Shown in pieces: positions 54,093-63,819 of a DNA stretch of 64,000 nucleotides. The stretch is from positions 496,001 to 560,000 of the forward strand of contig NZ_JACIJJ010000001.1 in assembly GCF_014199325.1 (NCBI RefSeq), given 5' to 3'. The stretch's first letter is position 1. Each line of letters starts with the position of its first letter. This stretch comes from Sphingomonas yantingensis (GTDB taxonomy: Bacteria; Pseudomonadota; Alphaproteobacteria; Sphingomonadales; Sphingomonadaceae). Below the pieces are notes generated by a model, which saw only the letters and a list, made by a program, of their open reading frames with translations, was not told where the DNA came from and ran no database searches. The position numbers and the translations under genes were made by a program.

Positions 54093-55703
54093 ATGGCTTC
54101 GATCGAGCAGGTGGACGGCGAAACGGTGAGCGCCGGGCCGAGTGCGTCCGACATCCGGCTCGTCATCACCGCCTCGTCGCTCGGCACCGTGTTCGAGTGG
54201 TACGACTTCTTCATCTACGGCACGCTCGCCGCCTCGGGCATCATCGGGCGGACGTTCTTCCCGGCGGGCAGCGAGGTCATGCAGGCGCTTCTCGCCTGGG
54301 CCGGCTTTGCGGTGGGGTTCGGGTTTCGGCCGCTGGGCGCGGTGCTGTTCGGCTATCTGGGCGACAAGCTCGGGCGCAAATACACCTTCCTCGTCACGAT
54401 CACGCTGATGGGCGTGGCGACCGCGGGGGTGGGCTTCATCCCATCGGCCGCGTCGATCGGGCTGGCGGCGCCTGCGCTCATCATCCTGCTGCGGATTGCG
54501 CAGGGTCTGGCGCTGGGCGGCGAATATGGCGGCGCGGCGATCTATGTCGCGGAGCATTCGCCGCCGGGCAAGCGCGGCTTCTATACCAGCTTCATCCAGG
54601 CGAGCGTCGCGGGCGGCTTCATCCTCAGCCTCGTCGTCGTGCTCGGCTTCAAGGCCTCGATGAGCGCGGAGGCGTGGCAGGCATGGGGCTGGCGGCTGCC
54701 GTTCGTCTTCTCGATCCTGCTGCTCGCCGTGTCGCTGTGGATGCGGTTCAAGCTCTCCGAAAGCCCGGTGTTCAAGGCGATGAAGGCGGCCGGCACACTG
54801 GCGGGCAATCCATTCGTCCAGAGCTTCACGCATCCGGGCAACAAGCGGCGGCTGCTGGTCGCGCTGTTCGGCATCGCCGCGGGCCTGACGGTCATCTGGT
54901 ACACCGCGATGTTCAGCGTCCTTTCCTTCCTGACCGGCCCGATGCGCGTCGAGGAGACGACCGCGCAGATCATCACCGGTGCGGGCGCGGCGGCGGGGCT
55001 TTTCTGGTTCATCCTGTTCGGTCGGCTGTCCGACCGGGTGGGGCGCAAGCCGCCGATCGTCATCGGCCTGATCGCCAGCCTGCTGTTCCTCTTCCCGCTG
55101 TTCTGGATGATCGGCAGCGCCGCCAACCCGGGGCTGGCCGAGGCGGCGCGGCGCGCCCCCGTCATCGTCGCGGGGCCGCAATGCGCCTATGACGTGTTCG
55201 CCGCCAAGCAGACGGACGCGTGCGGCCAGGTTCTCGACCACCTGTCGAAAAAGGGCGTCGCCTATACCAAGGCGAAGGCGGCCTATGTCGCGGTGTCGAT
55301 CGGCGGCGTGCCGGTCGCCGACCTGTCGCCGGCGGGCCTCGACGCGGCGCTGTCGGCGGGGGGCTATAATCTCGACAAGGTGGTGCCGACCGGCCGGAAC
55401 CTCATCGTCATCCTGATCGCGATCGTCGGCTTGTCGGCGCTGTCGGGCGCGACCTACGGCCCAGTTGCGGCGGTGCTGTCGGAGATGTTCCCGCCGAGCA
55501 TCCGCTATTCGTCGATGTCGATCCCCTATCACATCGGCACGGGCTATTTCGGCGGATTCCTGCCGTTCATCAGCCAGTATATCGTGGCGAGGACGGGCGA
55601 TCCCTATGCGGGGCTCTGGTACACCTTTGCAGTGACGGCGATGGCGCTGGTCGTGGTGGGCGTGGGCCTGAAGGAAACGCTGGGGGCCGAGGCGCGGGAT
55701 TGA
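54093..55703 (+). CDS. MFS transporter, metabolite:H+ symporter (MHS) type
   Basis: A 536-residue protein with 12 helices. SSLGTVFEWYDFFIYGTLAA at the first helix and LGDKLGRKYTFLVTITLMGV (loop 2-3 motif) are typical of the MHS subfamily, which includes proline/betaine, shikimate and dicarboxylate carriers. GRLSDRVGRKPPIVIGLIAS is the second-half motif. About 85 soluble-looking residues between helices 8 and 9 (VAGPQCAYDVFAAKQTDACG...) enlarge the loop; this extra loop is seen in some family members. The substrate cannot be assigned. Confidence 0.88.
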   Translation: MASIEQVDGETVSAGPSASDIRLVITASSLGTVFEWYDFFIYGTLAASGIIGRTFFPAGSEVMQALLAWAGFAVGFGFRPLGAVLFGYLGDKLGRKYTFLVTITLMGVATAGVGFIPSAASIGLAAPALIILLRIAQGLALGGEYGGAAIYVAEHSPPGKRGFYTSFIQASVAGGFILSLVVVLGFKASMSAEAWQAWGWRLPFVFSILLLAVSLWMRFKLSESPVFKAMKAAGTLAGNPFVQSFTHPGNKRRLLVALFGIAAGLTVIWYTAMFSVLSFLTGPMRVEETTAQIITGAGAAAGLFWFILFGRLSDRVGRKPPIVIGLIASLLFLFPLFWMIGSAANPGLAEAARRAPVIVAGPQCAYDVFAAKQTDACGQVLDHLSKKGVAYTKAKAAYVAVSIGGVPVADLSPAGLDAALSAGGYNLDKVVPTGRNLIVILIAIVGLSALSGATYGPVAAVLSEMFPPSIRYSSMSIPYHIGTGYFGGFLPFISQYIVARTGDPYAGLWYTFAVTAMALVVVGVGLKETLGAEARD

Positions 55704-55783
55704 GTGGCGGGGTACGGCGCGGTGCTTCCGCTTTCGCGGGTGTACGGCTTCCCCCTTTAACACGAACGCGCTAGCGGGGCGCG

Positions 55784-56830
55784 GTGTTCGCGAACGATGC
55801 CCCTTCGCGCCTGACGCTCGACGGCGCGGCGCTCGTCCATAACTGGCAGGCGCTGCGCAGGCTTGGTGGCGGTGCGGCGTGCGGTGCGGCGGTGAAGGCG
55901 AATGGGTACGGCTTCGGTGCGGCGGGGGTCGTCGAGCGGCTGGCCCGCGCGGGCTGCCGCGATTTCTACGTCGCAACCTGGGGTGAGGCGGCGGCGCTCG
56001 CCGACCTCGTCGCCAAGCATGACCTGTCGCTGTCGGTCCTGCACGGCGTACGCGAGCGCGACATGGCCGCTGCCCGCGACCTGCCCGCGCGGCCGGTGCT
56101 GAATACGGTCGAGCAGGTGGCGCGGTGGCGCGCGGCGGGCGGGGGTGCGTGCGACGTGATGATCGATACGGGCATGAACCGGCTCGGCCTCGCCGCCCAG
56201 GACACGGCGCTGCTGGACGGCGTCGGCGTCGAAACGCTGATGAGCCATCTCGCCTGTGCCGAGGAAGCGTCGGCGATGAACGGCTGCCAGCGTGCCGGAC
56301 TCGCCGCGCTCGCCGGCAGGACCGACGCGCGGCGGCTGAGCCTCGCCAATTCTGCCGGGATCGCACTCGGACCCGACTATGCGTTCGACCTGACGCGGCC
56401 GGGCATCGCGCTGTATGGCGGCGTGCCGTGCGACGCGCTGGCGATACAGATCCGACCGGTCGCGGCGATCGAGGCGGAGGTGCTGCAACGCCGCCTCGTC
56501 CCCGCGGGCGCGACGGTGGGCTACAACGCGACCTGGACCGCGAGCAAGGATACGCCCGTTATCGTCATCAACCTCGGCTATGCCGACGGTTTCCCGCGCG
56601 CGCTCGGCCCGGCGGCGGTCGCGATGTGGGAGGGGGCGGCGCTCCCGATCCTCGGCCGCGTGTCGATGGACCTGATCGCGCTCGACGCCCGCGCCGCCAG
56701 CGGGATCGCGGAGGGCGACACGGTGCGCTTCGTCATCGACCTGCCCGCATGGGCCAAGGCGGCGGGGCGGTCGCAGTACGAGCTGCTTACCGGCCTCGGC
56801 CAGCGGTTCGAGCGCGTCTGGCGCGACTGA
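55784..56830 (+). CDS. alr: alanine racemase
   Basis: A 348-residue PLP enzyme with GTG start at 55,784. AAVKANGYGFGAAGV has the PLP Lys, MIDTGMNRLGL and the Tyr of VGYNATWTA (catalytic in the family) are present, and the C-terminal beta domain contains LGYADGFPRAL and GRVSMDLIALD. It makes D-alanine for peptidoglycan. Somewhat shorter than average but complete. Confidence 0.92.
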   Translation: MFANDAPSRLTLDGAALVHNWQALRRLGGGAACGAAVKANGYGFGAAGVVERLARAGCRDFYVATWGEAAALADLVAKHDLSLSVLHGVRERDMAAARDLPARPVLNTVEQVARWRAAGGGACDVMIDTGMNRLGLAAQDTALLDGVGVETLMSHLACAEEASAMNGCQRAGLAALAGRTDARRLSLANSAGIALGPDYAFDLTRPGIALYGGVPCDALAIQIRPVAAIEAEVLQRRLVPAGATVGYNATWTASKDTPVIVINLGYADGFPRALGPAAVAMWEGAALPILGRVSMDLIALDARAASGIAEGDTVRFVIDLPAWAKAAGRSQYELLTGLGQRFERVWRD

Positions 56831-56882
56831 AGGGGTATTGCGGCGGCGCCGGGCGCGCTAGAGGGCGACGCATCCAAGGGAG

Positions 56883-58373
56883 ATGCCCATGCCGAACTGG
56901 TCGAAGATCGAAGCCGCCCCGCGTCCCACGCTTGCCGAGCTGTTCGAGAAGGGCGACCGGCTGGACGGCCTTACGCTCGACGTCGCGGGCATCCATTTCG
57001 ACTGGTCGAAGACGCACCTGACGCCCGAACTGATCGCCGACTTCGCCGTGCTGGCGGACGAGGCGGGGCTGCCCGCCAAGCGCGACGCGCTGTTCGCGGG
57101 CGAAGTCGTCAACGTGACCGAGGGCCGCGCGGTCGAGCATACCGCGGAGCGCTATGAGGGCGCGCCCGAGAGCGTTGCCCGCGCCAAGGCGCAGCACGCG
57201 CGAATGCGCGCGCTGATCGACGCGATCGAGGGCGAAGCACTCGGCCCGATCCAGCACGTCCTCCACATCGGCATCGGCGGATCGGCGCTCGGCCCCGACC
57301 TGCTGGTGAGCGCGCTGGGGCAGGAGGGGATGCATTACGATGTCGCGATCGTCTCCAACGTCGACGGCCTCGCGCTGGAAAACGCGCTTGAGCATTTCGA
57401 CCCGCACGCGACGATCATCGCGGTCGCGTCCAAGACCTTCACCACGACCGAGACGATGCTGAACGCCGAAAGCGCGATCGGCTGGCTGACCGAGGCGGGG
57501 GTCGAGGACCCCTATGGCCGCGTCATCGCGCTGACCGCCAATCCGCAGGCGGCGGTCGAGTGGGGCGTGGACGAGACGCGCATCCTGCCGTTCAGCGAGA
57601 GCGTCGGCGGGCGCTATTCGCTCTGGTCGTCGATCGGTTTCCCGGCGGCGATGGCGCTCGGCTGGGACGCGTTCGAGGAACTGCTGGAGGGAGCGGCGGA
57701 GATGGACCGCCACTTCCGCCTCACCGAGACCGCTCAGAACGCGCCGGTGCTCGCCGCATTTGCCGATCTCTATTACACGCAGGTCCGCCGCCTCTCGACC
57801 CGCGCGGTGTTCGCCTATGACGAGCGGCTGCGGCTGCTGCCCGACTATCTCCAGCAGCTGGAGATGGAATCGAACGGCAAGGGCGTGACGGCCGAGGGCG
57901 TGCCGCTCGATCGCCCGTCCGCGCCGATCACCTGGGGCGGCGTCGGCACCGACGGCCAGCATGCGGTTTTCCAGCTGCTGCATCAGGGCACGCATGTCGT
58001 GCCGGTCGAGTTTCTCGCGGTGATCGAGGCGGCGGATACGCTCGACGAGCAGCATCACCGCCAACTCCTCCTCAATGCGTTCGCGCAAGGCGCGGCGCTG
58101 ATGAAGGGCCGCGACCATGCGGACAAGGCGCGCGCCTATCCGGGCGACCGGCCGTCCTCGACACTGCTGCTCGACACGCTCGACCCGCGGACGCTGGGCG
58201 CGCTGATCGCGTTCTACGAGCACCGCACGTTCGTGAATGCCGCGATCCTCGGCATCAACGCGTTCGACCAGTTCGGCGTCGAGCTCGGCAAGGAAATGGC
58301 GCGCGCGGCGGATGCGGGCGACCAGGACCTCGACGCCTCGACCGAGGCGCTGATCCAGCGGGCTTTGGGTTGA
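56883..58373 (+). CDS. pgi: glucose-6-phosphate isomerase
   Basis: A 496-residue protein. Motifs: VLHIGIGGSALGPDLL, VASKTFTTTETMLNA, VGGRYSLWSSIGF and QLLHQGTHVVPVEFL, plus QLEMESNGKGV (catalytic Glu and neighbours). Interconverts glucose 6-phosphate and fructose 6-phosphate. ATG at 56,883 follows AAGGGAG. It is followed by a strong hairpin at 58,380-58,408. Confidence 0.94.
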   Translation: MPMPNWSKIEAAPRPTLAELFEKGDRLDGLTLDVAGIHFDWSKTHLTPELIADFAVLADEAGLPAKRDALFAGEVVNVTEGRAVEHTAERYEGAPESVARAKAQHARMRALIDAIEGEALGPIQHVLHIGIGGSALGPDLLVSALGQEGMHYDVAIVSNVDGLALENALEHFDPHATIIAVASKTFTTTETMLNAESAIGWLTEAGVEDPYGRVIALTANPQAAVEWGVDETRILPFSESVGGRYSLWSSIGFPAAMALGWDAFEELLEGAAEMDRHFRLTETAQNAPVLAAFADLYYTQVRRLSTRAVFAYDERLRLLPDYLQQLEMESNGKGVTAEGVPLDRPSAPITWGGVGTDGQHAVFQLLHQGTHVVPVEFLAVIEAADTLDEQHHRQLLLNAFAQGAALMKGRDHADKARAYPGDRPSSTLLLDTLDPRTLGALIAFYEHRTFVNAAILGINAFDQFGVELGKEMARAADAGDQDLDASTEALIQRALG

Positions 58374-58379
58374 ATGACG

Positions 58380-58408
58380 GGCCACCCCGGCGCGTTGCCG
58401 GGGTGGCC
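58380..58408. terminator. bidirectional hairpin between pgi and the M24 aminopeptidase gene
   Basis: A perfect 12-base stem GGCCACCCCGGC (58,380-58,391) and GCCGGGGTGGCC (58,397-58,408) with a 5-base loop, GTTCC after it, lies in the 42-base gap between the convergent stops. The T-run is weak, but the position suits a shared terminator. Confidence 0.75.
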
Positions 58409-58415
58409 GTTCCGA

Positions 58416-60212
58416 TCAGCCGATCGGCGCGCACTTCGCTTCGAGCCACGCACGATGCTCGTCGTCGAGGGTCGGTCCGACCTTCGCCATCACCTCGGCG
58501 TGGTAGGCGTTCAGCCACGCTAATTCGTCGGTCGATAGCAGCGCCGGGTCGATCAGATCGCGCTCGATCGGAACGAAGGTGAGCGTGCGGAAGCCGAGCA
58601 TCGGCCGGTCGGCCCCCGCGATGTCACGCGGTTCGATCAGGATCAGGTTCTCGATGCGGATGCCGTACTCGCCCGCCTTGTAGTAGCCCGGCTCGTTCGA
58701 GAGGATCATGCCGGCCTTCAGCGGTTCGGCAGGGCCGCCACCGGGGTAGTTGGGCGCGGCGATCCGCTGGGGCCCCTCATGCACCGACAGGTAAGCGCCT
58801 ACGCCGTGGCCGGTGCCGTGCGCGTAATCGAGCCCCGCTTCCCAAAGCGGCCGGCGCGCGAAGCTGTCGAGCTGTGCGCCCACCGTTCCCTCGGGGAACA
58901 GCGCGGTCGCGATGGCGATGTGACCCCTCAGCACGCGGGTGAACCGGTCGCGCATCTCTGCGGTCGGTTCGCCCACGGGCACGACGCGCGTGATGTCGGT
59001 GGTGCCGTCGAGATACTGGCCGCCCGAGTCGATGAGGAAGAGCTGGCCCGGCTCGATCGGCAGGTTCGATTCCTCGGTCACGTGATAATGCGGGATCGCG
59101 CCGTGCGGGCCGGTGGCGGAAATGGTCGAGAAGGACACGTCGCGCAGCGCGCCGGTCGCTTCACGAAATTCTCGCAGCCTGGCGGCGGCGGTGAGTTCGG
59201 TCTGCCCACCCTTCGGCGCCGCCGCCTCGATCCATTTGAGGAAGCGCACCATCGCGCCCGCATCGCGAAGCTGGGCGGCGTCGTGGCCGGCGACTTCGGC
59301 CGGGTTCTTGATCGCCTTGGCAAGCACGACGGGATCGCGCATCGCCACGACCTTGGCCCCGCCGGCCTCCAGCGCGTCGATGATCGCGGCGACCGAGCCG
59401 GCAGGATCGGCAACCACCCGCTTGCCCGCGAACTGCCCCAGCGCCCCGGCGAACGCGCCGCGCGAATGGAGGCGCACGGCGTTGCCGAGGTGGCGGCGCA
59501 CGTCATCGGTCAGCTTGCCCTCGTCGACGAACAGGTCGGCGGTCGCGTCGGCATGGACGATCGCATAGGCAAGCGCGACCGGCGTGCTCTCCACATCCTT
59601 GCCGCGCACGTTGAAGGTCCAGGCGATCGCGTCCAGCGCCGACAGGACGACGGCGTCCGCGTGGCTGGAGGCCAGCCACTCGGCGATCTCGCCGCGCTTG
59701 TCGGCCGAGCTGCGCCCGGCAAGGTCGTCAGGATAGGCGTCGAGCGGCGCGGGCGACATGTCGGGGCGCCCGGCCCATACGGCATCGATCGGATTGCCCT
59801 CGACCGCCACCAGTTCGGCGCCCTTGGCGGCCAGCGCGCGGCGTGCTTCATCGACCCAGGCGCGGGTGTGCAACCACGGGTCGTAGCCGATCCGGCCGCC
59901 ATCGGGGGCATGTTCGGCCAGCCAGCCCGACACGCTCGTCGCCGGCACGCCCACGAAGCTCCAGTGATCGGCCGACACCTGCTCGCGTACCTGAATCGTA
60001 TAGCGGCCGTCGGTGAAGATCGCCGCCTTCGCCGGCAGCACGACGGCGGTCCCCGCCGATCCCTCGAACCCCGTCAGCCAGGCGAGCCGCTGGGCATAGG
60101 CGCCGACATATTCGGACAGATGCTCGTCGGTGAGCGGCACGACGAAGCCGTCGAGCGACTGACGCTTCAGTTGCTCGCGCAGCGCCCCAAGGCGGTCGGC
60201 ATGGGTGGACAT
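58416..60212 (-). CDS. pepP: M24-family Xaa-Pro aminopeptidase
   Basis: A 598-residue protein. Creatinase-like N-terminal domains, then the pita-bread catalytic domain with metal ligands in LIDSGGQYLDGTTDITR (two Asp), HGTGHGVGAYL (His), NEPGYY (Glu) and GIRIENLI (Glu). The C-terminal AWLNAYHAEVMAKVGPTLDD segment is the M24 C-terminal domain. It removes N-terminal residues before proline. ATG 60,212 with AAGGAG 9 bases upstream; the longer frame upstream is rejected. It is divergent from the APC permease gene. Confidence 0.92.
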   Translation of the reverse strand: MSTHADRLGALREQLKRQSLDGFVVPLTDEHLSEYVGAYAQRLAWLTGFEGSAGTAVVLPAKAAIFTDGRYTIQVREQVSADHWSFVGVPATSVSGWLAEHAPDGGRIGYDPWLHTRAWVDEARRALAAKGAELVAVEGNPIDAVWAGRPDMSPAPLDAYPDDLAGRSSADKRGEIAEWLASSHADAVVLSALDAIAWTFNVRGKDVESTPVALAYAIVHADATADLFVDEGKLTDDVRRHLGNAVRLHSRGAFAGALGQFAGKRVVADPAGSVAAIIDALEAGGAKVVAMRDPVVLAKAIKNPAEVAGHDAAQLRDAGAMVRFLKWIEAAAPKGGQTELTAAARLREFREATGALRDVSFSTISATGPHGAIPHYHVTEESNLPIEPGQLFLIDSGGQYLDGTTDITRVVPVGEPTAEMRDRFTRVLRGHIAIATALFPEGTVGAQLDSFARRPLWEAGLDYAHGTGHGVGAYLSVHEGPQRIAAPNYPGGGPAEPLKAGMILSNEPGYYKAGEYGIRIENLILIEPRDIAGADRPMLGFRTLTFVPIERDLIDPALLSTDELAWLNAYHAEVMAKVGPTLDDEHRAWLEAKCAPIG

Positions 60213-60268
60213 GGGCTGGAACTCCTTTGCCGCATCCCTTACCGCCTTGGCGCTTGCGAAGTCGAGGC

Positions 60269-61585
60269 ATGGGGACGGCAGGGGTGAGCGGAACGAGATT
60301 GCTGCGCGTGCTGGGCGCGGCGTTCGCGGTGGCGGCAGTCGTCGGCGGCACGATCGGGCAGGGCATCCTGCGCACACCGGGCCTCGTCGCCGCAGCCGTG
60401 CCGGATGCGACGCTGATCCTGGCGCTGTGGCTGGTGGGCGGGGCGATCGCGGCGGTGGATGCCTGCTCGACGGTTGAGCTCGGCGCCTCGACCGGCGAGG
60501 CGGGCGGACCGTTCGCGTTCGTCCGGCGCGCGTTCGGGCCGGTCGCGGGGCTGGCGGCGGGGCTGGCCGACTGGCTGGGCAATCTGGGCGCGGTCGCGTT
60601 TATCGCCGTGGTCTTCGCCGAATATCTGGGGCGGCTGAAGATCGACGGCGGGTTGCCGATCCCGGTCCTGTCGGTGCTGCTGATCGCGATCATGTTCGCG
60701 CTGCAATGGCGGGGCACCAAGTCGGCGGCGCGGGCGCAGGAGGCGGGCAGTGCGCTGAAGGCAGTGCTATTCATGGGCCTGATCGCGGTGCTAGCCTTCG
60801 CGCGCGGCGAGCCGCAGGGACCGGCGGCGGCGAGCCCGAGCGGCGTCATCACGCTCGCCGCCGGGATCGCGGCGCTGAGAGCGGTCTACGGTACCTATTA
60901 TGGCTGGAACAGCGCAGCCTATTTCGCAGAGGAACTGCGCAATCCGCGCGGGCTGGTGCGCGGGACGTTCGTCGGCATTGCGCTGGTGACGGCGGTATTC
61001 GTGGGGCTGAACGCTGCGATGCTGCATGTGCTGACCCCAGCACAGATGGCGGGATCGACGCTGGTTGCCGCCGATGCGGCGGGCCGGGTGATGGGCGCGC
61101 GGGCGGATACGGGCATGACGGTCGTGTCGCTGGTGTCGCTGGTCACGATCCTGGGCGTGATGCTGATGTTCCTGCCGCGCATTCTGTTTGCGATGGGGCG
61201 CAGTTTCGGGGTCGAGCGGCTGGCGGGCGTGGCCGAGGGCGGCACGCCGCGCGCGGCGCTGGCGGCGACGGCGATCGGCGGGGCGCTCCTCGCGCTGGTT
61301 GGGGTCTATGAGACGCTGCTGGCGTTCAGTGCCGTGCTGCTCGCGATGGTGGGCGTTGCGGTCAATCTGGCGGCGATCGTCCTCCGTCGACGTGAGCCCA
61401 CGCTCGAACGCCCCTGGAAGATGCCGCTCTTTCCGCTGCCCGCGATCTTCTCCGCCCTCGTCAACACCGCGCTGGTCGTCGCCTTCGTCGTCGAGGATCC
61501 GGTGACAAGCCTGTCCGCCATCGCGGCGATGGCGGTGCTGCTCGCGGTCATCGTCCCCTTGCTGCGGCGTCACGCTCGCGGCTAG
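60269..61585 (+). CDS. APC-superfamily amino-acid permease
   Basis: About 438 residues, 12 helices. VVGGTIGQGILRTPG near the N-terminus is the substrate-site G-x-G-x-F/L helix of APC transporters; VYGTYYGWNSAAYFAEELRN-type motif (helix 6) is also present. The start at 60,269 is uncertain: GTG at 60,284 is possible. It sits 57 bases from the divergent aminopeptidase start, which suggests a shared role in peptide/amino-acid use, and precedes ptrB by 8 bases. Confidence 0.87.
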   Translation: MGTAGVSGTRLLRVLGAAFAVAAVVGGTIGQGILRTPGLVAAAVPDATLILALWLVGGAIAAVDACSTVELGASTGEAGGPFAFVRRAFGPVAGLAAGLADWLGNLGAVAFIAVVFAEYLGRLKIDGGLPIPVLSVLLIAIMFALQWRGTKSAARAQEAGSALKAVLFMGLIAVLAFARGEPQGPAAASPSGVITLAAGIAALRAVYGTYYGWNSAAYFAEELRNPRGLVRGTFVGIALVTAVFVGLNAAMLHVLTPAQMAGSTLVAADAAGRVMGARADTGMTVVSLVSLVTILGVMLMFLPRILFAMGRSFGVERLAGVAEGGTPRAALAATAIGGALLALVGVYETLLAFSAVLLAMVGVAVNLAAIVLRRREPTLERPWKMPLFPLPAIFSALVNTALVVAFVVEDPVTSLSAIAAMAVLLAVIVPLLRRHARG

Positions 61586-61593
61586 GGGAGGGC

Positions 61594-63651
61594 ATGACCG
61601 CTCTTCCCCAGCCGCCGATCGCGGCGCAGCGTGCCCATAGCTTCACCGCCCATGGGCAGACGATCGACGACCCCTATGCCTGGCTGCGCGACCCCGGCTA
61701 TCCCGAGGTCAAGGACGCCGAAATCCTCGATTATCTGAAGGCCGAGAATGCCTATCACGACGCGGTGATGGCGCCCTTGAAGCCGCTGGCCGACACGCTG
61801 TTCAAGGAAATGCGCGGCCGCATCAAGGAAGACGAGTCGACCGTGCCGCAAAAGGACGGCGACTGGCTCTACTGGACCGATTTCGAAGAGGGCGGCGAGT
61901 ATCGGCGCTGGTGGCGGCGGCCCGTCGCGGGCGGCGCGGACGAACTGATCCTCGACGAGCCGGCGCTGGCCGAGGGCAAGGAGTATTTCAACCTCGGCGC
62001 TTTCTCGATCAGCCGCGACGGGCGGCTGCTCGCCTATGCCACCGACGTAGATGGCTCGGAGCGGTTCGAGGCGCGGATCAAGGACCTGTCCACCGGCGAG
62101 CACCTGCCCGACGTCATCCCCGGCACGCTGGGCGCGCTGGTCTGGACCGCGGATGGCACGGCCCTGCTCTACACCCCCGCCAACGAACAGTGGCGCACCG
62201 ACCGGGTGATGCTGCATCGGCTGGGGCAGGCAGAGGAGACCGAGCTTTATCGCGAGGCCGACGAGGGTTTCCGCGTCGGCGTCAGCGAAACCCAGTCGCA
62301 GCGGTTCATCGTCATCGCGGCGGGCGATCACGTGACGAGCGAGGTCTATCTGCTCCCCGCCGACGACGTGACCGCGCCTTTGCTCTGCGTCGCGCCGCGT
62401 CAGGTGGGGCGCGAGTACGACGTGGACGAGCATGACGGCACGCTGTTCATCCACACCAACGACGTCGATCCCAATTTCCGGCTGGTGACCGCGACCCTCG
62501 ACAACCCGACCGAGTGGGTGGAGCGGATCGGGCCTAGCCGGCATTTCTATATGACCGATGTGACCTGCTTCCGCGACTTCTTCGTGGTCGAGGGACGCGA
62601 GGACGGGCTCGACCAGATCGAGCTGCACCAGTATTCGGGCGGGGAGCCGACGCGCATTCCCTTCCCGGAGGCGAGCTATGTCGCCGGCGTCGGCGACAAT
62701 CCCGAATACGCCATCCAGACGCTGCGGCTTGGCTATGAATCGATGGTCACGCCGGGCACCGTCTACGACTATCATGTCGGCACCGGCGAAATGGAGGTGT
62801 TGAAGGTCCAGGAAATCCCTTCCGGCTATGACGCGGCCAAATACGCGACCGAGCGGCTGAAGATCACCGCGCGCGACGGCACGGAGGTCCCGTGCTCAAT
62901 CGTCTATCCGGCGGACTTCCCGCGCGACGGGTCGGGCAAGCTCTATCTCTATGCCTATGGCGCATACGGTTATGCGGTGCCACCGGGCTTCTCGACCAGC
63001 CGGATGAGCTTCCTCGACCGCGGCGTCGCGTTCGCGATCGCGCATATTCGCGGCGGCGACGACCTCGGCCAGCAATGGTATCTCGACGGCAAGCTCGACA
63101 AGCGGACCAATACGTTCACCGATTTCGTCGACGTGGCGAAGGGGCTGATCGAGCGCGGCTTCACGAGCGCCGGCAACATCGCCATCGCCGGACGGTCGGC
63201 GGGCGGCGAGCTGATGGGGGCGGTCATCAACTCCGATCCCGATCTGTGGCGCGTGGCGGTGGTCGACGTGCCGTTCGTCGACGTGCTCAACACGATGCTC
63301 GACGCCACCCTGCCGCTGACCCCCGGCGAATGGCCCGAATGGGGCAACCCGATCGAGGACAAGGTGGCCTTCGATCTAATCCGCAGCTATTCGCCCTATG
63401 ACAACGTCAAGGCGCAGGCCTATCCCGCGCTGTGGATCGGCGGCGGCCTCAACGACCCGCGCGTCACTTATTGGGAGCCAGCCAAGTTCGCCGCGAAGCT
63501 GCGCGCGATGAAGACCGACGACCATGTGCTGGTGCTGAAGACCCAGATGGGCGCGGGGCATGGCGGCAAGTCGGGCCGGTGGGAGAGCCTGAAGGAAGCC
63601 GCGGAAGAGAACGCGTTCGTGCTGTGGCAGCTGGGCGTGGAAGCGGCTTAG
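61594..63651 (+). CDS. ptrB: oligopeptidase B-like S9 peptidase
   Basis: A 685-residue protein. N-terminal beta-propeller (DDPYAWLRDPGYPEVKDAEI, ...WTDFEEGGEYRRWWRRP) and C-terminal alpha/beta-hydrolase domain with AGRSAGGELMGAVINSDPD (Ser), GGLNDPRVTYWEPAKF (Asp) and GAGHGGKSG (His). The family cleaves short peptides after basic residues. ATG 61,594 lies 8 bases after the APC gene, giving a likely permease-peptidase operon. Confidence 0.92.
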   Translation: MTALPQPPIAAQRAHSFTAHGQTIDDPYAWLRDPGYPEVKDAEILDYLKAENAYHDAVMAPLKPLADTLFKEMRGRIKEDESTVPQKDGDWLYWTDFEEGGEYRRWWRRPVAGGADELILDEPALAEGKEYFNLGAFSISRDGRLLAYATDVDGSERFEARIKDLSTGEHLPDVIPGTLGALVWTADGTALLYTPANEQWRTDRVMLHRLGQAEETELYREADEGFRVGVSETQSQRFIVIAAGDHVTSEVYLLPADDVTAPLLCVAPRQVGREYDVDEHDGTLFIHTNDVDPNFRLVTATLDNPTEWVERIGPSRHFYMTDVTCFRDFFVVEGREDGLDQIELHQYSGGEPTRIPFPEASYVAGVGDNPEYAIQTLRLGYESMVTPGTVYDYHVGTGEMEVLKVQEIPSGYDAAKYATERLKITARDGTEVPCSIVYPADFPRDGSGKLYLYAYGAYGYAVPPGFSTSRMSFLDRGVAFAIAHIRGGDDLGQQWYLDGKLDKRTNTFTDFVDVAKGLIERGFTSAGNIAIAGRSAGGELMGAVINSDPDLWRVAVVDVPFVDVLNTMLDATLPLTPGEWPEWGNPIEDKVAFDLIRSYSPYDNVKAQAYPALWIGGGLNDPRVTYWEPAKFAAKLRAMKTDDHVLVLKTQMGAGHGGKSGRWESLKEAAEENAFVLWQLGVEAA

Positions 63652-63662
63652 GGTGAAGCAGC

Positions 63663-63749
63663 GGGACCCCGGGTCAAGCCCGGGGTGACGTGATTTGGTG
63701 GGCGCTGCTCTCTCCACACCGTCATCCCGGACTTGATCCGGGATCCCGC
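63663..63749. repeat. pair of inverted REP-like hairpins upstream of lnt
   Basis: GGGACCCCGGGTCAAGCCCG (hairpin, 63,663 to ~63,690) and CGTCATCCCGGACTTGATCC with GGGATCCCGC (63,720-63,749) are two copies in opposite orientation of one palindrome. They lie in the 168-base gap between ptrB and lnt, with no gene inside. The second copy has TTCTTTCTTCTTT after it, so it could also act as a terminator for ptrB. Confidence 0.75.
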
Positions 63750-63819
63750 TTCTTTCTTCTTTCGCTCGTCGCCTGTAGCCCCGGCGCATCGACACGCTCA
63801 AACCGGAACGGAGGGTGGA